A DNA stretch of 64,000 nucleotides. Source: JAFECT01 sp963838235 (lineage in GTDB: Bacteria > Pseudomonadota > Alphaproteobacteria > Caulobacterales > Caulobacteraceae). A program made the position numbers and the translations under genes. Under the pieces are notes generated by a model. It was not told where the DNA came from. It was given only the letters and a program-made list of their open reading frames with translations, and made no database searches. The stretch covers positions 62,001 through 126,000 of the forward strand of contig CAWIQJ010000003.1 in NCBI GenBank assembly GCA_963838235.1, in the 5' to 3' direction. This document shows, one piece after another, positions 38,808 through 48,233 of this stretch. Each line of letters opens with the position of its first letter. Within the stretch, counting starts at the first letter, position 1.

Positions 38808-39303
38808 CCTCCCTGCGCGGCGTACATTCCAAGGGACGCGTTCCGCGGCCCGATCGGCGCATCGCCGCCATGCTGCCCGGGTTTCTGTCGCAGCTGGCGC
38901 GAGCGCCGCTCGTTTGGGGGCGCACGACTGCATGATGAATGCGGCGGACTGGTGCGTGCGCTGCGGCCACGCCGACCCCGCGGCGGACTTCCGCGGAGCG
39001 TACGGCACCGCCGAGGAGGCCGACGCCATGCTCAGCGCCAACGGCGGCCTCGTCGCCCTGATGCAGCGCCAGGCGCGCGCCCTGGGGCTGCGCGGGGTCC
39101 AGCGGCGGCAGGCGCGCGACGGCGACCTCGGCGCGGTGCGGGTGATGACGCGGCTGCGCGGCCACGCCGTCGAAGGCCTCGCCTGCGGCATCCGCATCGG
39201 CGAGCGCTGGGCCCTGTTCAACGCAGATGGCGTGATGATCGAACGCGCAGACACCGCCTCGGCCTGGCGCATGACGCCCGGCCCGAACTTCGTCGAGGAC
39301 TGA
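38804..39303 (+). CDS. DUF6950-like tail protein, frame broken at a G5 run
   Basis: About 166 aa in two pieces: 38804-38935 and 38932-39303. If the G-run at 38916-38920 had six G, the protein would read LVWGAHDCMMNAADWCVRCG without a break. The HDC and the later AADFRGAYGTAEEADAM, then GGLVAL, match DUF6950. By position it corresponds to lambda gpK or the GTA gp14 peptidase, and Cys is the expected reactive residue, but catalysis is inferred. A 13-bp palindrome copy lies at 38900-38912, just before the broken run. Confidence 0.6.
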
Positions 39304-39306
39304 CCC

Positions 39307-41274
39307 GTGGCCGAAGCCATCGAAGCCATCGCGGCGGCCGTGGCGAGCTACGTCGAGGTCGCGGCCGACGCCGCTGTCGCCGCCGGTCTGCCCGCGACCA
39401 TCGGCGCGTCGGCGGCGACGACCATCCAGGTCGTCGTCAACAACGTCATCTTCTATTCGACCGACGCCCTGGTCACCGTCGGCATCTACGCCGGCGCGAC
39501 CGCACTGCTCACGCCCAAGCCGCCCAAGACGCCGTCGGGCGAGATCCCGGTCAGGCAGCCCACGCCGTCGCGCCAACGCCTGCTGAACACCGCGCGGATG
39601 TCCGGTCCGTTCATGCTGCACGAGGCGCTGAACAATCTCTACACCGTCATCGCCATCTGCGATCCGGGCCCGGCGCCGTTGTTGAGCTTCGACCAGTTCT
39701 GGCTCAATGACGATGAGGTCACCCTCAACGCCACCAAGGATTTCCGGATCATCCCGCCCGGCCCCGAAAGCGGCCGTTACAAGGGCCACGGCATCTGGAT
39801 TCCCCAGCGCCTCGGCCTGGCGACGGAGACGTCCTACAACGACGGCACGGTCTATGACCACGAGACCTTCGACCAGCTCGGCGACGGGATCTGGCCGACA
39901 ACGGCGCGCGGCGACGGCGTCGCCTCCATCTCCATGATCTGTTCGCCGGTGGAATTGAAGGATTTCCGGGCCGTCTTCCCCAACGGCGAACCGCAACCCT
40001 CCACCCGCCCGGTCGGCGCGGCCTATGACTGGCGCGACGAGGACCAGTCGCTCACCGACCCGACGACGTGGAAGGCCAGCACCAACCCATTCGTCTGGCT
40101 CGCGGCCTACGAGACCGGGGTGATCCGCGGCGACGCCGACTATGTCGCCAACTTCGGCAAGCGGGTCGAACCCTTCATCGACAACTGGACCCAGGCCGCG
40201 AACGACTGCGACGACACGATCGATCGCAACACCGCCGGCGGCACACTGACCTATCGGCGCAAGCGCGGCGACAACAAGATCTGGGTCGACAACATCGACG
40301 GCCTCGCCGTGGATTCGGTCATCGACATCGGCGTGCCGCTCGGCTCCGAGATCATGGGCGCGCCGGCGGAATCCTTCACGGTGACTGCGATCGGAGGCAG
40401 CAAGACCGGCTCGCCCGAGTTCGGCTGGGAGCTCGATCTCTCCGGCGACCTGCAATACATCCACCTGGTCGGCGAACAGGTCAGCTGGGACATCGCCGAG
40501 GGGCTGACCGTCACCGAGCCGCGCTATCAGATCGCGGGCTGGTTCAAGGACGAGAACCACCCCGCCGACATCCGCAAGAAGATCCTGGACTGCTGCGACG
40601 GCTTTACCTGCGAGACCGGCTCCGGCGGCCTGCGCGTCCAGGCGGGCAAGTATCGCGCGCCGTATTTCACCCTTCCGGGCAGCCAGGTGCTGGGCTTCAC
40701 CTGGAAGAACGGCATCCCGTTCGAGAAGGCGGTCAACGAATACAAGATCAACTTCCTGTCGCCCGGCTACAAATGGACGACTGTCCCGGGCGTGCCCTGG
40801 GACGATCCCACCGACCAGGACTCCCGCGGCGCGATCATGTCGCAGCAGCTCGAGTTCGACTGGGTCCCGTCGCACGGCCAGGCCCGTCGGCTGGCGAAGC
40901 GCTCCATGCTACGCGGCCTGCGCAACGGCCGCGGCACGATCCGCGCCACCCTTTACGGCCTGAACGCGCTGTTCGACGAGGCCAACGACAGCCCGCGGTT
41001 CATGACCGTGCAGATACCGAACAGCCTGCCCGACCTTGCCGACGTGGTGGTCGAGATCCGCGCCGTGCGCATCATCCTCTCCAAGATGAGCGTCGAGTTC
41101 GACGTCATCCTCGCCGCCGCGTCCGACGACGACTGGGACCCGGCGACCGAAGAAGGCGTCATCCCGCGCCTGGGCGGCATGGCGGCGCAGGCGGGCGTCA
41201 CCGCCACGGGTCAGGTGCTCGGCGGCGGCGACCTGGTCAACGAAGCCGTCTTCGACGCGCAATCGGCGGTGTAG
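39307..41274 (+). CDS. Central tail-tip / host-specificity protein (gpJ-like)
   Basis: 655 aa. A hydrophobic N-terminus (about 1-70) is followed by TARMSGPFMLHEALNNLYTV, a segment typical of central tail hub proteins in alphaproteobacterial siphoviruses. Then come beta-rich domains and a phage-tail-type region (HPADIRKKILDCCDGFTCET). It occupies the place of lambda J. It probably forms the tail tip that contacts the host surface. Confidence 0.75.
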   Translation: MAEAIEAIAAAVASYVEVAADAAVAAGLPATIGASAATTIQVVVNNVIFYSTDALVTVGIYAGATALLTPKPPKTPSGEIPVRQPTPSRQRLLNTARMSGPFMLHEALNNLYTVIAICDPGPAPLLSFDQFWLNDDEVTLNATKDFRIIPPGPESGRYKGHGIWIPQRLGLATETSYNDGTVYDHETFDQLGDGIWPTTARGDGVASISMICSPVELKDFRAVFPNGEPQPSTRPVGAAYDWRDEDQSLTDPTTWKASTNPFVWLAAYETGVIRGDADYVANFGKRVEPFIDNWTQAANDCDDTIDRNTAGGTLTYRRKRGDNKIWVDNIDGLAVDSVIDIGVPLGSEIMGAPAESFTVTAIGGSKTGSPEFGWELDLSGDLQYIHLVGEQVSWDIAEGLTVTEPRYQIAGWFKDENHPADIRKKILDCCDGFTCETGSGGLRVQAGKYRAPYFTLPGSQVLGFTWKNGIPFEKAVNEYKINFLSPGYKWTTVPGVPWDDPTDQDSRGAIMSQQLEFDWVPSHGQARRLAKRSMLRGLRNGRGTIRATLYGLNALFDEANDSPRFMTVQIPNSLPDLADVVVEIRAVRIILSKMSVEFDVILAAASDDDWDPATEEGVIPRLGGMAAQAGVTATGQVLGGGDLVNEAVFDAQSAV

Positions 41275-41277
41275 CGC

Positions 41278-42087
41278 ATGCCCTGGGACGTGAACGGCGA
41301 CTGCCTCACCCGCACGGCGATCAGCGACCCGGACAGTCCGCGCGCCTATGCCATGCAGCTCGACGACGGCGACGTGGCGCTCAGCGACCCGGATATGTCG
41401 ATGGCCGTGCGGCCGGGAACGACGATCTATATCTGGGGCCGCGTCGGCGTTCCGGCGTCGGGCGGCGCGGCCTCGCTCGACGGCGGCGTGCAGACCACGC
41501 CCGCGGACCGCTCGTCGACCACCAACACCACGGTTTCGATCCCGCTGCCGGGCGCGGGCGATTTCGCCGACTTCTCCGAACGGGTGACCGTGCCGGCCGG
41601 CGCGGCCTGGGGAAACGCCTACTTCTCGCCGTCGGGAGGCTCGGTCTATCTGTTGGAAGTCCACGCCACCGGCGCGGCGCCGTCGAGCACGGCGGACATC
41701 TCGGATTTTTCGACCGGCGTTTCGACCGCCCTGTCCGATGTCGATCTCGACAAGGTTCCCGTCGCCTGGGCCTTCGACGACATCTCGACCCTGCCGACCG
41801 GCGCGCTGATCCCCGGCGACATCATGGGCTTCGCCTACACCGTCCCGTCGGGAATGGGCGGCTCCCAAGCCAAGGTCGACACGGCTCCGAGCGGCGACAC
41901 CGTGATGGAGCTGCAGCTCGCCGGCACGTCATACGGCTCGCTGACCTTCCACGCGGACGGCACGCACACCTTCGCCGCCGCCGCCGACCAAGCCTTCGCC
42001 GCCGGCGACGCGCCCGACCTGCTCACGCCTTCGAGCTGGAACGGCATGGCCGGCAAAGCCCGCATCACCCAGATCGGAACCCGCTGA
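41278..42087 (+). CDS. Tail-associated structural protein
   Basis: 269 aa, beta-rich. It starts MPWDVNGDCLTRTAISDPDS, with two beta-sandwich-like parts split near residue 130, and no membrane segment. It lies directly after the tip protein (3-base gap), so it is probably a tail fibre or tip accessory. No family recognised. Confidence 0.55.
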   Translation: MPWDVNGDCLTRTAISDPDSPRAYAMQLDDGDVALSDPDMSMAVRPGTTIYIWGRVGVPASGGAASLDGGVQTTPADRSSTTNTTVSIPLPGAGDFADFSERVTVPAGAAWGNAYFSPSGGSVYLLEVHATGAAPSSTADISDFSTGVSTALSDVDLDKVPVAWAFDDISTLPTGALIPGDIMGFAYTVPSGMGGSQAKVDTAPSGDTVMELQLAGTSYGSLTFHADGTHTFAAAADQAFAAGDAPDLLTPSSWNGMAGKARITQIGTR

Positions 42088-42088
42088 G

Positions 42089-42640
42089 ATGAGCTTGACC
42101 GTCGCCGAGCGCGCCAAGTACGAAAAAGCCTGGGCCATTCCGGCCTATCGCAACAAGTCTCCCGGCGCGAAGCTGGTCGATGCGTTCTTCGACATCGTGA
42201 ACCCTGCGCCCTGCGCGAGCGTGATCGATTTTGGCGCAGGCGCGGGCGCTGCGTCGCGGTTGCTGAAGGATCGCGGCTTGGACGTGTCGGCGGTCGACCT
42301 GACCGCCTCGGCCTGGGACCAGCCGGACATCCAGCTCACCGTCTGCTCGCTCTGGCATTACCTGGGCGAGCGCGGCGCCGACCATGCCTACTGCTGCGAC
42401 GTGATGGAGCATATCCCGCCGGCCTTCGTCGCGCTGACGGTCGAACGCATCCTCGACGCCGCGCCGTCGGCCTTCTTCTCCGTCTCGTTCCAGCCGGACG
42501 CCTTCGGCGACTGGATCGGCGAGCCGTTGCACCTGACGGTTCAGCCCTTCGTGTGGTGGCGCGACCTGTTCGCCGAGCTGGGCGACGTGCGCGTGGCGCG
42601 CGACCTGATCGGGGAGGGGCTTTTCCATGTCGTCCGCTAA
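42089..42640 (+). CDS. Class I SAM-dependent methyltransferase
   Basis: 183 aa. Motif I is SVIDFGAGAGAASRLL (about 45-60), the acidic motif II is VSAVDLTA, and AYCCDVMEHIPPAF is the post-motif common in small-molecule, sugar or protein methyltransferases. There is no NPPY, so it is not a DNA adenine methylase. It overlaps the DUF115-like gene by 14 bases. The two may together modify a glycan on the virion or host. Confidence 0.72.
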   Translation: MSLTVAERAKYEKAWAIPAYRNKSPGAKLVDAFFDIVNPAPCASVIDFGAGAGAASRLLKDRGLDVSAVDLTASAWDQPDIQLTVCSLWHYLGERGADHAYCCDVMEHIPPAFVALTVERILDAAPSAFFSVSFQPDAFGDWIGEPLHLTVQPFVWWRDLFAELGDVRVARDLIGEGLFHVVR

Positions 42641-43481
42641 GACGTCGTCCGCTAAGACGTCGTCCGCCAAGTCCGAAAAATGGGACCCGAGCGTGATGAC
42701 GGTCAACGTCGATGAGGCGACCCTGCACGCGAACATCGCCGCGTCCCTCAAGCGCCCGCTGCCCCAGCTCGCCAGCTACGCGCCGAACAGCCAGCACATC
42801 GCCATCGTCGGCGGCGGCTGGTCGCTCGAAGACACCGTAAACGAGCTGCGCTCGCTCTATCACGCGCCCAACGGGGTCAAGATCGTCGCCCTGAACGGCG
42901 CGGGCCGCTGGCTCTATGAGCGCAACCTGCGCCCGTCGATGCAGATTGTGCTCGATGCGCGCGAGGAAAACGCCGCGTTCCTGGCCGAGCCGGTCCCCGG
43001 CTGCAAGTATTTCCTGGCCTCCCAGTGCCACGCCGCCGTCTTCGAGGCGTGCGAAGGCCGCGACGTCACCGTCTTCCACGTCGCCGGCGAAGCCGACGCG
43101 GCGATGAACAAGCTGTTCGACGATCACTACCTCGGCCGTTGGACCCGCGTCCCGACCGCGGGCACGGTCGGCATGGTCGCGATCATGCTCTGCCGCCTGC
43201 TCGGCTTCCGCTTCCAGCACCTGTTCGGCGTCGACAGCTGCTACCGCCCCGACGGCAAGCATCACGCCTACGACCAGCCGCTGAACGACGGCGAGGGCGC
43301 AATCCTCTTCAGGCTCGCGGGCGATGAACGCGAGTTTCTGTGTTCGGCGTGGCAGGCCAGCCAGGTCCCCACCTTCATCGACATGATCCGCGCCTGGGGC
43401 TCGCAAGTCGAACTCGAGATCCACGGCGACGGCCTGCTCGCCCACATCCTCGCAACCTTCGCACACGGAGATCCGTCATGA
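42627..43481 (+). CDS. DUF115/MptE-like protein
   Basis: 284 aa. The N-terminus MSSAKTSSAKTSSAK comes from a 15-bp direct repeat. The core IAIVGGGWSLEDTVNELRSL, GVKIVALNGAGRWLYERNLR, PSMQIVLDAREENAAF and VPTAGTVGMVAIML follows the DUF115 (6-hydroxymethylpterin pyrophosphokinase MptE-like) pattern found in Maf-type glycosylation proteins and in phages. Its reaction here is unknown. Next to a methyltransferase and tail-fibre genes, surface glycan modification is a fair guess. Confidence 0.65.
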   Translation: MSSAKTSSAKTSSAKSEKWDPSVMTVNVDEATLHANIAASLKRPLPQLASYAPNSQHIAIVGGGWSLEDTVNELRSLYHAPNGVKIVALNGAGRWLYERNLRPSMQIVLDAREENAAFLAEPVPGCKYFLASQCHAAVFEACEGRDVTVFHVAGEADAAMNKLFDDHYLGRWTRVPTAGTVGMVAIMLCRLLGFRFQHLFGVDSCYRPDGKHHAYDQPLNDGEGAILFRLAGDEREFLCSAWQASQVPTFIDMIRAWGSQVELEIHGDGLLAHILATFAHGDPS

Positions 43482-43936
43482 GCGTCCAAGCTTTTTCCTT
43501 CTACAACAAGGCCAAGAAGTACCTGCTGAACGGCACCATTGAGCCGGGCACCACGGCGATCGACCTGCACCTGGTGCAGTCGTCGTCGAACTTCGCCACC
43601 AAGACCCTGTCGACGCTGGGCTCGCTGACCAACGAGGTCGCCAGCGCCAACAACTACACCAAGGCCGGCAAATCGCTCGGATCGATGACCTGGTCCACCG
43701 GCGCGTCGGCCGCCCAGGAAGCGTTCAAGGCCGGGGCCGTGGTGGTCTCCGCCGTCGCCGGCGCGATCTCCAACGTCAAGGCCGCCGTCCTGGTCGCCCG
43801 TACCGGCGCCAGCGCCAAGGCCGCGGCGAACAAGCTCTTGATGTACGCGTCGCTGTCCTCGGGCCAGTTCTCGATCTCGAGCGGCAACACGCTGACCATC
43901 ACGCCCAACGCGGGCGGCCTGTTCACCCTGGCCTGA
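43478..43936 (+). CDS. Probable virion structural protein
   Basis: 152 aa from ATG 43478 (ATGA overlap). It starts MSVQAFSFYNKAKKYLLNGT, then runs into Ala/Ser-rich repeats and a Gly/Thr beta end (SISSGNTLTITPNAGGLFTL). This opening is common in phage tail-fibre accessory proteins of this group. Function inferred from place only. Confidence 0.55.
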   Translation: MSVQAFSFYNKAKKYLLNGTIEPGTTAIDLHLVQSSSNFATKTLSTLGSLTNEVASANNYTKAGKSLGSMTWSTGASAAQEAFKAGAVVVSAVAGAISNVKAAVLVARTGASAKAAANKLLMYASLSSGQFSISSGNTLTITPNAGGLFTLA

Positions 43937-43941
43937 TCGTC

Positions 43942-44523
43942 ATGGCGCCGCGCTATCAGACCTGGACCAGCGACCTGCATGGCGTGGGCTTCATGCAGCG
44001 CTGGGACGACGAGATCGAGCCCCAGGAGCCGCTCGAAATCGTCGGGCACAAGAACCCGGGCGATGCGGGCTGGACCTATAGGTCGCCGGCGCACCTTGCC
44101 GCGCACATCGATCTCATCCATGCCCGCGGCCTTGACGCCGCCGCGGCGCTTCCCGCCGGTCACCCGCATCTGACGGCGCACTTCGAGGCGGTCGAGGCCC
44201 TGAAGAACAACTTCAGGGTCGCCGTCGCCTTTCATCCCGAAGCGGGAAGCTTCCACGACCAGGCGCGGGCCGAGGTGCGTCTGAAGGAACAGGCGCGCGA
44301 GTTCATCGGCGCGAGCCTGCCGCCGCGGATGCTCGGCCACAAACTCGACGCCTTCGGCCGCGCTTCGCCGGAACTCGCCACGCTGCCCGAGCATGAGCCC
44401 ACCTGGGCCTTCGAAAGCGGCGTGTTCGCGTTCACCGTTCCCGGCCTCGGAAGCGCCGAAGCAAAGGTGCTCGCCGCGCAGATCGAGGAGAAGTTTGGCG
44501 CCGCCGTAACGCTGGAGGCGTAA
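43942..44523 (+). CDS. Phage protein of unknown function
   Basis: 193 aa, soluble, mixed alpha/beta. HARGLDAAAALPAGHPHLTA and TVPGLGSAEAKVLAAQIEEK are clearly protein-like. It ends 4 bases before the repetitive gene. No family recognised. Confidence 0.55.
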   Translation: MAPRYQTWTSDLHGVGFMQRWDDEIEPQEPLEIVGHKNPGDAGWTYRSPAHLAAHIDLIHARGLDAAAALPAGHPHLTAHFEAVEALKNNFRVAVAFHPEAGSFHDQARAEVRLKEQAREFIGASLPPRMLGHKLDAFGRASPELATLPEHEPTWAFESGVFAFTVPGLGSAEAKVLAAQIEEKFGAAVTLEA

Positions 44524-44527
44524 GACC

Positions 44528-47521
44528 GTGGCGCAGTTCGCCATCGTCGGCTGTTCGGGGCCGACCGCAGCCGCCATTTCCAGCACGCTGACGCATTATT
44601 TGGCGCCGGTCGGAGCCTTTCCCTCGACGCTGCTGACGACCGAGACGTCCGCCCAGTTCAAGCAAAAGGGCGCGGTGACGGCGGCGTCGCTGACGTTAAA
44701 TGTCTCGACCAATGCGTTTTCCGGGGCCTGCGTCGTCGTGCTTCGCCAGAACGCGGCGTCGCCCGGCGGCGGGCCGTCCGTCTCTGCAACAGCCTCGACC
44801 ACAGGCGCCTTTCAGGATGCGACGGGAACGGTGGCCCTCGCCGCAGCGGACCTCATCAACTTTATGGAGACCATCAGCGGGTCGGGATCCATTACGATCA
44901 ACTCTATCCTCTACACCCAGGCGTCTTCCGGGCAGGCGTTCGCGAACTGGGGCGCATCGAACGCCGTCACCTGGACCCCGACCGCTTCGACGCTTCGCTA
45001 CGCCAACCTCAGCGGGCAACTTGCAGCCATCACTACGTCTACTTCGACGGGCGCCCAGACCACATTGCTCGAGTCGGTGACATTCACCGAGCTTCAGTTC
45101 CAGGTGTCGGCGAATGCCCGTGGGACGAACTCGACGGGAAGGTTCTATGTCGCAACGACGGCCAAGAACCAGACAGTCACGGTCACTGCATCGACGACCG
45201 GAACCTTTCAGGACGCGACGAACAGCGATGCGTGCGTGGCCGGAAACGCGGTCACCGGCGGCCTGACGACCGGGACGGGCTCCGCCGCCTGGACAGTGCA
45301 GATCTGCGGAGCTGTCTATACCGGGGGGACAGCCTCGACGTTTAGTCAGGCCAATGGGGCGCCCACTAACCAAATCGGCAACACCGCCGTGCGCTTTCTC
45401 GCGCCGTTCGGCGGCGGCAATGTCGCTTCGAGCCGAGGGGCGGCCCAGGCGGCGCTTCCTGCCGCCGCGCTGACGTCTCTGCTGACCGTCTATGTAAGCG
45501 GCAATACATCGAGCAATTCGGAAGCCGTGGCCCTGGAAGGCGCAGGCTCCGCGCTGAACCAGACGGCGACGATCACCGCATCGACGACCGGAACCTTTCA
45601 GGACGCGACACACACTGATGCGCTTACCAACAAGGAGCTTCTTGACTATTCCATAGCGTCTTCGAGCAACTCAACGTCGCCGAGTTACTCGATCTCGCTG
45701 CTGTTCGACACGGCGACGGGTGCGACCAACCTGACGCCCGGCGCGGGCTCGCTGGCGCTGTCGGGTTTGTCAGCGTCGCTGGGCGCAGCGATGGTCCCCG
45801 GGGCTGCAGCGCTCACGCTGACGGGCGCGGCCCCGTCCATCTCGCTCGCAGCCGGCGGCGCCATCACCGTCCCCGCCGGCGCGCTTGCGTTGACGGGTCT
45901 TACGCCGTCGATCGCCCTCGGCGTTGCGCCGGGTTCCGTGGCGCTCGCGCTGACGGGCCTCACGCCGTCGCTGGCGCTCGATGCGTTCGTGCCCGCGGCT
46001 GCGGCCCTGGCGCTGAGCGGCGCTGCCCCCAGTCTCGGAAGCGGGGCGAGTCCGGGCGCCGGCCACCTGGCGCTCGCCGGTCTTGCGCCGAGCATCGCCA
46101 CGAACCTGCCTCTGACGCCGGCGTCAGCGAGCCTCGCGCTTACCGGCCTCGCCGGGTCGATCGGCATCGCGACATCGCCGGCGTCCGCGGGGCTGGCGCT
46201 TACCGGCGTTGCGGCGTCGATCGCCGTCACCGCCAACCTGTTCGACGTTCCGGGCGCAGCCGCGCTCAGCCTCGCCTCCGCCGCCCCTGCGCTCGATTCC
46301 GGCGTGCTGCTCATCCCCGGCGCACTGGCGCTGTCCGGCCGTGCGGCCTCGATCGGTACGGCCGTCGCGCCGGGGGCGGCATCGCTCAGCCTGACCGGCC
46401 TCGCCGCCGGCCTGAGCGCCGGCCTCGATCTTTCGCCCGCTTCGGCGTCGCTGAGCCTCGCCGGCGGTTCGATCGGGTTGAGCGTCGGGATGACGCCCGG
46501 CGCCGGATCTCTGGCGCTCGCGGGCGCCGCTCCGTCGCTGGCGCAAGGCGTCTCGGTCGGCCCCGGATCTCTGACCCTCGCCACGGCGGTGGCGTCGCTG
46601 TCCGTGGGCGTCTCTCCCGGCTCCGGCGCGCTCGTTCTCGACGGCGCGGCGGCGTCCCTCGATCAGAAGCTCTCGCCCGGCTCCGGCGCGCTGACCCTCA
46701 GCGGGCTCGCGCCAAGCCTCTCCGGCGACCTTGTCCTATCGCCGCCGTCCGCGGTCCTTACGCTCACCGGCGAAGCGTCCGGCCTGGGCGACGGTCTCAC
46801 GCCGGCGCCGTCGTCGCTATCACTGACCGGCCTCGCGCCGTCGCTCGGCAATGCCGCGGGCCTGTCGCCGGGCCCCGCGGTCCTGCAGCTCACCGGCCTC
46901 GCCGCCGGGCTTGGAGCCTCGACCGTCCCCGGCGGCGCGTCACTGCAGCTCACCGGCGCCGCGGCGTCCCTGGGCCTGGGGGTCGCGCCCGGCGCGGGGA
47001 CACTGGCGCTCACCGGCCTCGCCGCATCGCTCGCCCGTGGCGTGGCGCTGCAGCCCGGCGCGGCCGAACTGACGCTCACCGGCCTCGCCGGCGCGATCGG
47101 CGAGGGGGTCAGCCCGGAGCCCGCCTTCCTCGCGTTCGGCGCGCCTGCGCCGTCGCTCGACCTCGGCATGGCGCCCGCGCCGGCGTCGGTGAGGCTCGAG
47201 GGGCGCGCGCCGTCGACCGACACGGGCGCAAGCCCGGCATCGGCGTTCATCACCCTCGAGGCCTTCGCGCCGACGCTCGATATAGCGTTGTCGCCGGGCT
47301 CGGCGCGGCTCTCGCTGATCGGCCTTCGCCCGCGCACGGGGCTGCCGCCGCCGCCGGTCCGCATCGTTCGCGCCAAGGCCCAGTCGCGCATCGTCGCCGC
47401 CGTCGCCCAGTCGCGCATCGTGCTCGCGAAGTCCAAGCCGCGCCTCGTCGCCTCCGTCGCCCAAGCCCGCGTCGTCCGCGCCAAGCCGCAAAACCGCACC
47501 ATCCTGGCCGCCCCTCAGTAG
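44528..47521 (+). CDS. Very repetitive 997-residue fibre-like protein
   Basis: 997 aa in three parts. (1) About 1-400: beta-rich, with ASTTGAFQDAT/ASTTGTFQDAT units near 80, 220 and 350. (2) About 400-925: roughly 27-30 imperfect repeats of about 18-22 residues of the type PGAGSLALTGLAPSLAxGVA, regularly alternating a short beta strand and a Gly/Pro turn. (3) About 935-997: a basic end with decapeptide-like repeats ending RIVxAKAQS/ARVVRAKPQ. Such long regular beta repeats are typical of fibres or adhesins. It sits among tail-fibre genes, so a receptor-binding fibre is likely. No known family is recognised in the repeats. Confidence 0.65.
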   Translation: MAQFAIVGCSGPTAAAISSTLTHYLAPVGAFPSTLLTTETSAQFKQKGAVTAASLTLNVSTNAFSGACVVVLRQNAASPGGGPSVSATASTTGAFQDATGTVALAAADLINFMETISGSGSITINSILYTQASSGQAFANWGASNAVTWTPTASTLRYANLSGQLAAITTSTSTGAQTTLLESVTFTELQFQVSANARGTNSTGRFYVATTAKNQTVTVTASTTGTFQDATNSDACVAGNAVTGGLTTGTGSAAWTVQICGAVYTGGTASTFSQANGAPTNQIGNTAVRFLAPFGGGNVASSRGAAQAALPAAALTSLLTVYVSGNTSSNSEAVALEGAGSALNQTATITASTTGTFQDATHTDALTNKELLDYSIASSSNSTSPSYSISLLFDTATGATNLTPGAGSLALSGLSASLGAAMVPGAAALTLTGAAPSISLAAGGAITVPAGALALTGLTPSIALGVAPGSVALALTGLTPSLALDAFVPAAAALALSGAAPSLGSGASPGAGHLALAGLAPSIATNLPLTPASASLALTGLAGSIGIATSPASAGLALTGVAASIAVTANLFDVPGAAALSLASAAPALDSGVLLIPGALALSGRAASIGTAVAPGAASLSLTGLAAGLSAGLDLSPASASLSLAGGSIGLSVGMTPGAGSLALAGAAPSLAQGVSVGPGSLTLATAVASLSVGVSPGSGALVLDGAAASLDQKLSPGSGALTLSGLAPSLSGDLVLSPPSAVLTLTGEASGLGDGLTPAPSSLSLTGLAPSLGNAAGLSPGPAVLQLTGLAAGLGASTVPGGASLQLTGAAASLGLGVAPGAGTLALTGLAASLARGVALQPGAAELTLTGLAGAIGEGVSPEPAFLAFGAPAPSLDLGMAPAPASVRLEGRAPSTDTGASPASAFITLEAFAPTLDIALSPGSARLSLIGLRPRTGLPPPPVRIVRAKAQSRIVAAVAQSRIVLAKSKPRLVASVAQARVVRAKPQNRTILAAPQ

Positions 47522-47532
47522 GAGACAGCTCA

Positions 47533-47820
47533 ATGCCAGCATGGCCGGTGAAGCGCCCCGACGAGGTGCTCGATTACATTTACGATTGGACCGCGCGGCT
47601 GACCGCGGACGAGGACACGATCGAGGGCGCGCCGACGGTGACCGTCGCCTCGGGCTCCGCCCTCATCGCGTCCGATCCCGCGCCATCGGTCGCGGACGGC
47701 AAGGTCACTTGCTGGATCACCGGCGGTGCGAACGGCGAAACCTGCACGGTCAAGGTCGAGGTCTCGACCGCCGGCGGCAGGATCTACGAAGCGCTCGTCG
47801 ACCTGCCGATCCTCGCGTGA
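47533..47820 (+). CDS. Phage fibre-tail adaptor-like protein
   Basis: 95 aa. VLDYIYDWTARLTADEDTIE, later ITGGANGETCTVKVEVSTAG and GRIYE, follow the pattern of small adaptor proteins that begin with Asp-Tyr-x-x-Asp-Trp and end with a Gly-Gly-rich beta hairpin. It comes right after the fibre-like gene. The stop overlaps a GTG start. Confidence 0.65.
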   Translation: MPAWPVKRPDEVLDYIYDWTARLTADEDTIEGAPTVTVASGSALIASDPAPSVADGKVTCWITGGANGETCTVKVEVSTAGGRIYEALVDLPILA

Positions 47821-48233
47821 CGTCCCCGCAACAGCTGCGTGAGGCCATGATGACCCTCGACCCCGACCGCGTTCTCAGCGCTGCCGCAGCCGCCTTGGCG
47901 TCGGTTGTGACGTCGCTGGTGGGGATGGTGGCCGTCTGGTTCGGCGTACCGCCCCCGACCATGCGTCAGGTTTGGCGCACCGCGGTCGAGGCCGTCGTCG
48001 GCGTGCCGCTGGCCTGTGTGTTCGGCTATGGCTTCGGCAAGCCCGTCGCGGGCCTGATGACCGCGCTGGTCGGCTGGCTGGTGCGCGACAGCATCGTGGT
48101 CGACCCGCTCGCGGGCGCCATGGTGGTCGGCGCCATGGTGCTGAAGGTCGTGCCGATGGCCGGCATGATCGCCGACGCGCGCCTTCGCAAAGCCCTGGCC
48201 CGTCAGCGCACAGCGCGGGAGGACGAGGCATGA
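47817..48233 (+). CDS. Holin-like membrane protein
   Basis: 138 aa from GTG 47817 (ATG 47847 also possible). There are three likely membrane segments: AAAALASVVTSLVGMVAVWF, VVGVPLACVFGYGFGKPVAG, and AMVVGAMVLKVVPMAGMIA. A charged tail ends it (RLRKALARQRTAREDEA). It begins the lysis region before the lysozyme, so a holin is likely. It overlaps the next gene by ATGA. Confidence 0.6.
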   Translation: MTSPQQLREAMMTLDPDRVLSAAAAALASVVTSLVGMVAVWFGVPPPTMRQVWRTAVEAVVGVPLACVFGYGFGKPVAGLMTALVGWLVRDSIVVDPLAGAMVVGAMVLKVVPMAGMIADARLRKALARQRTAREDEA

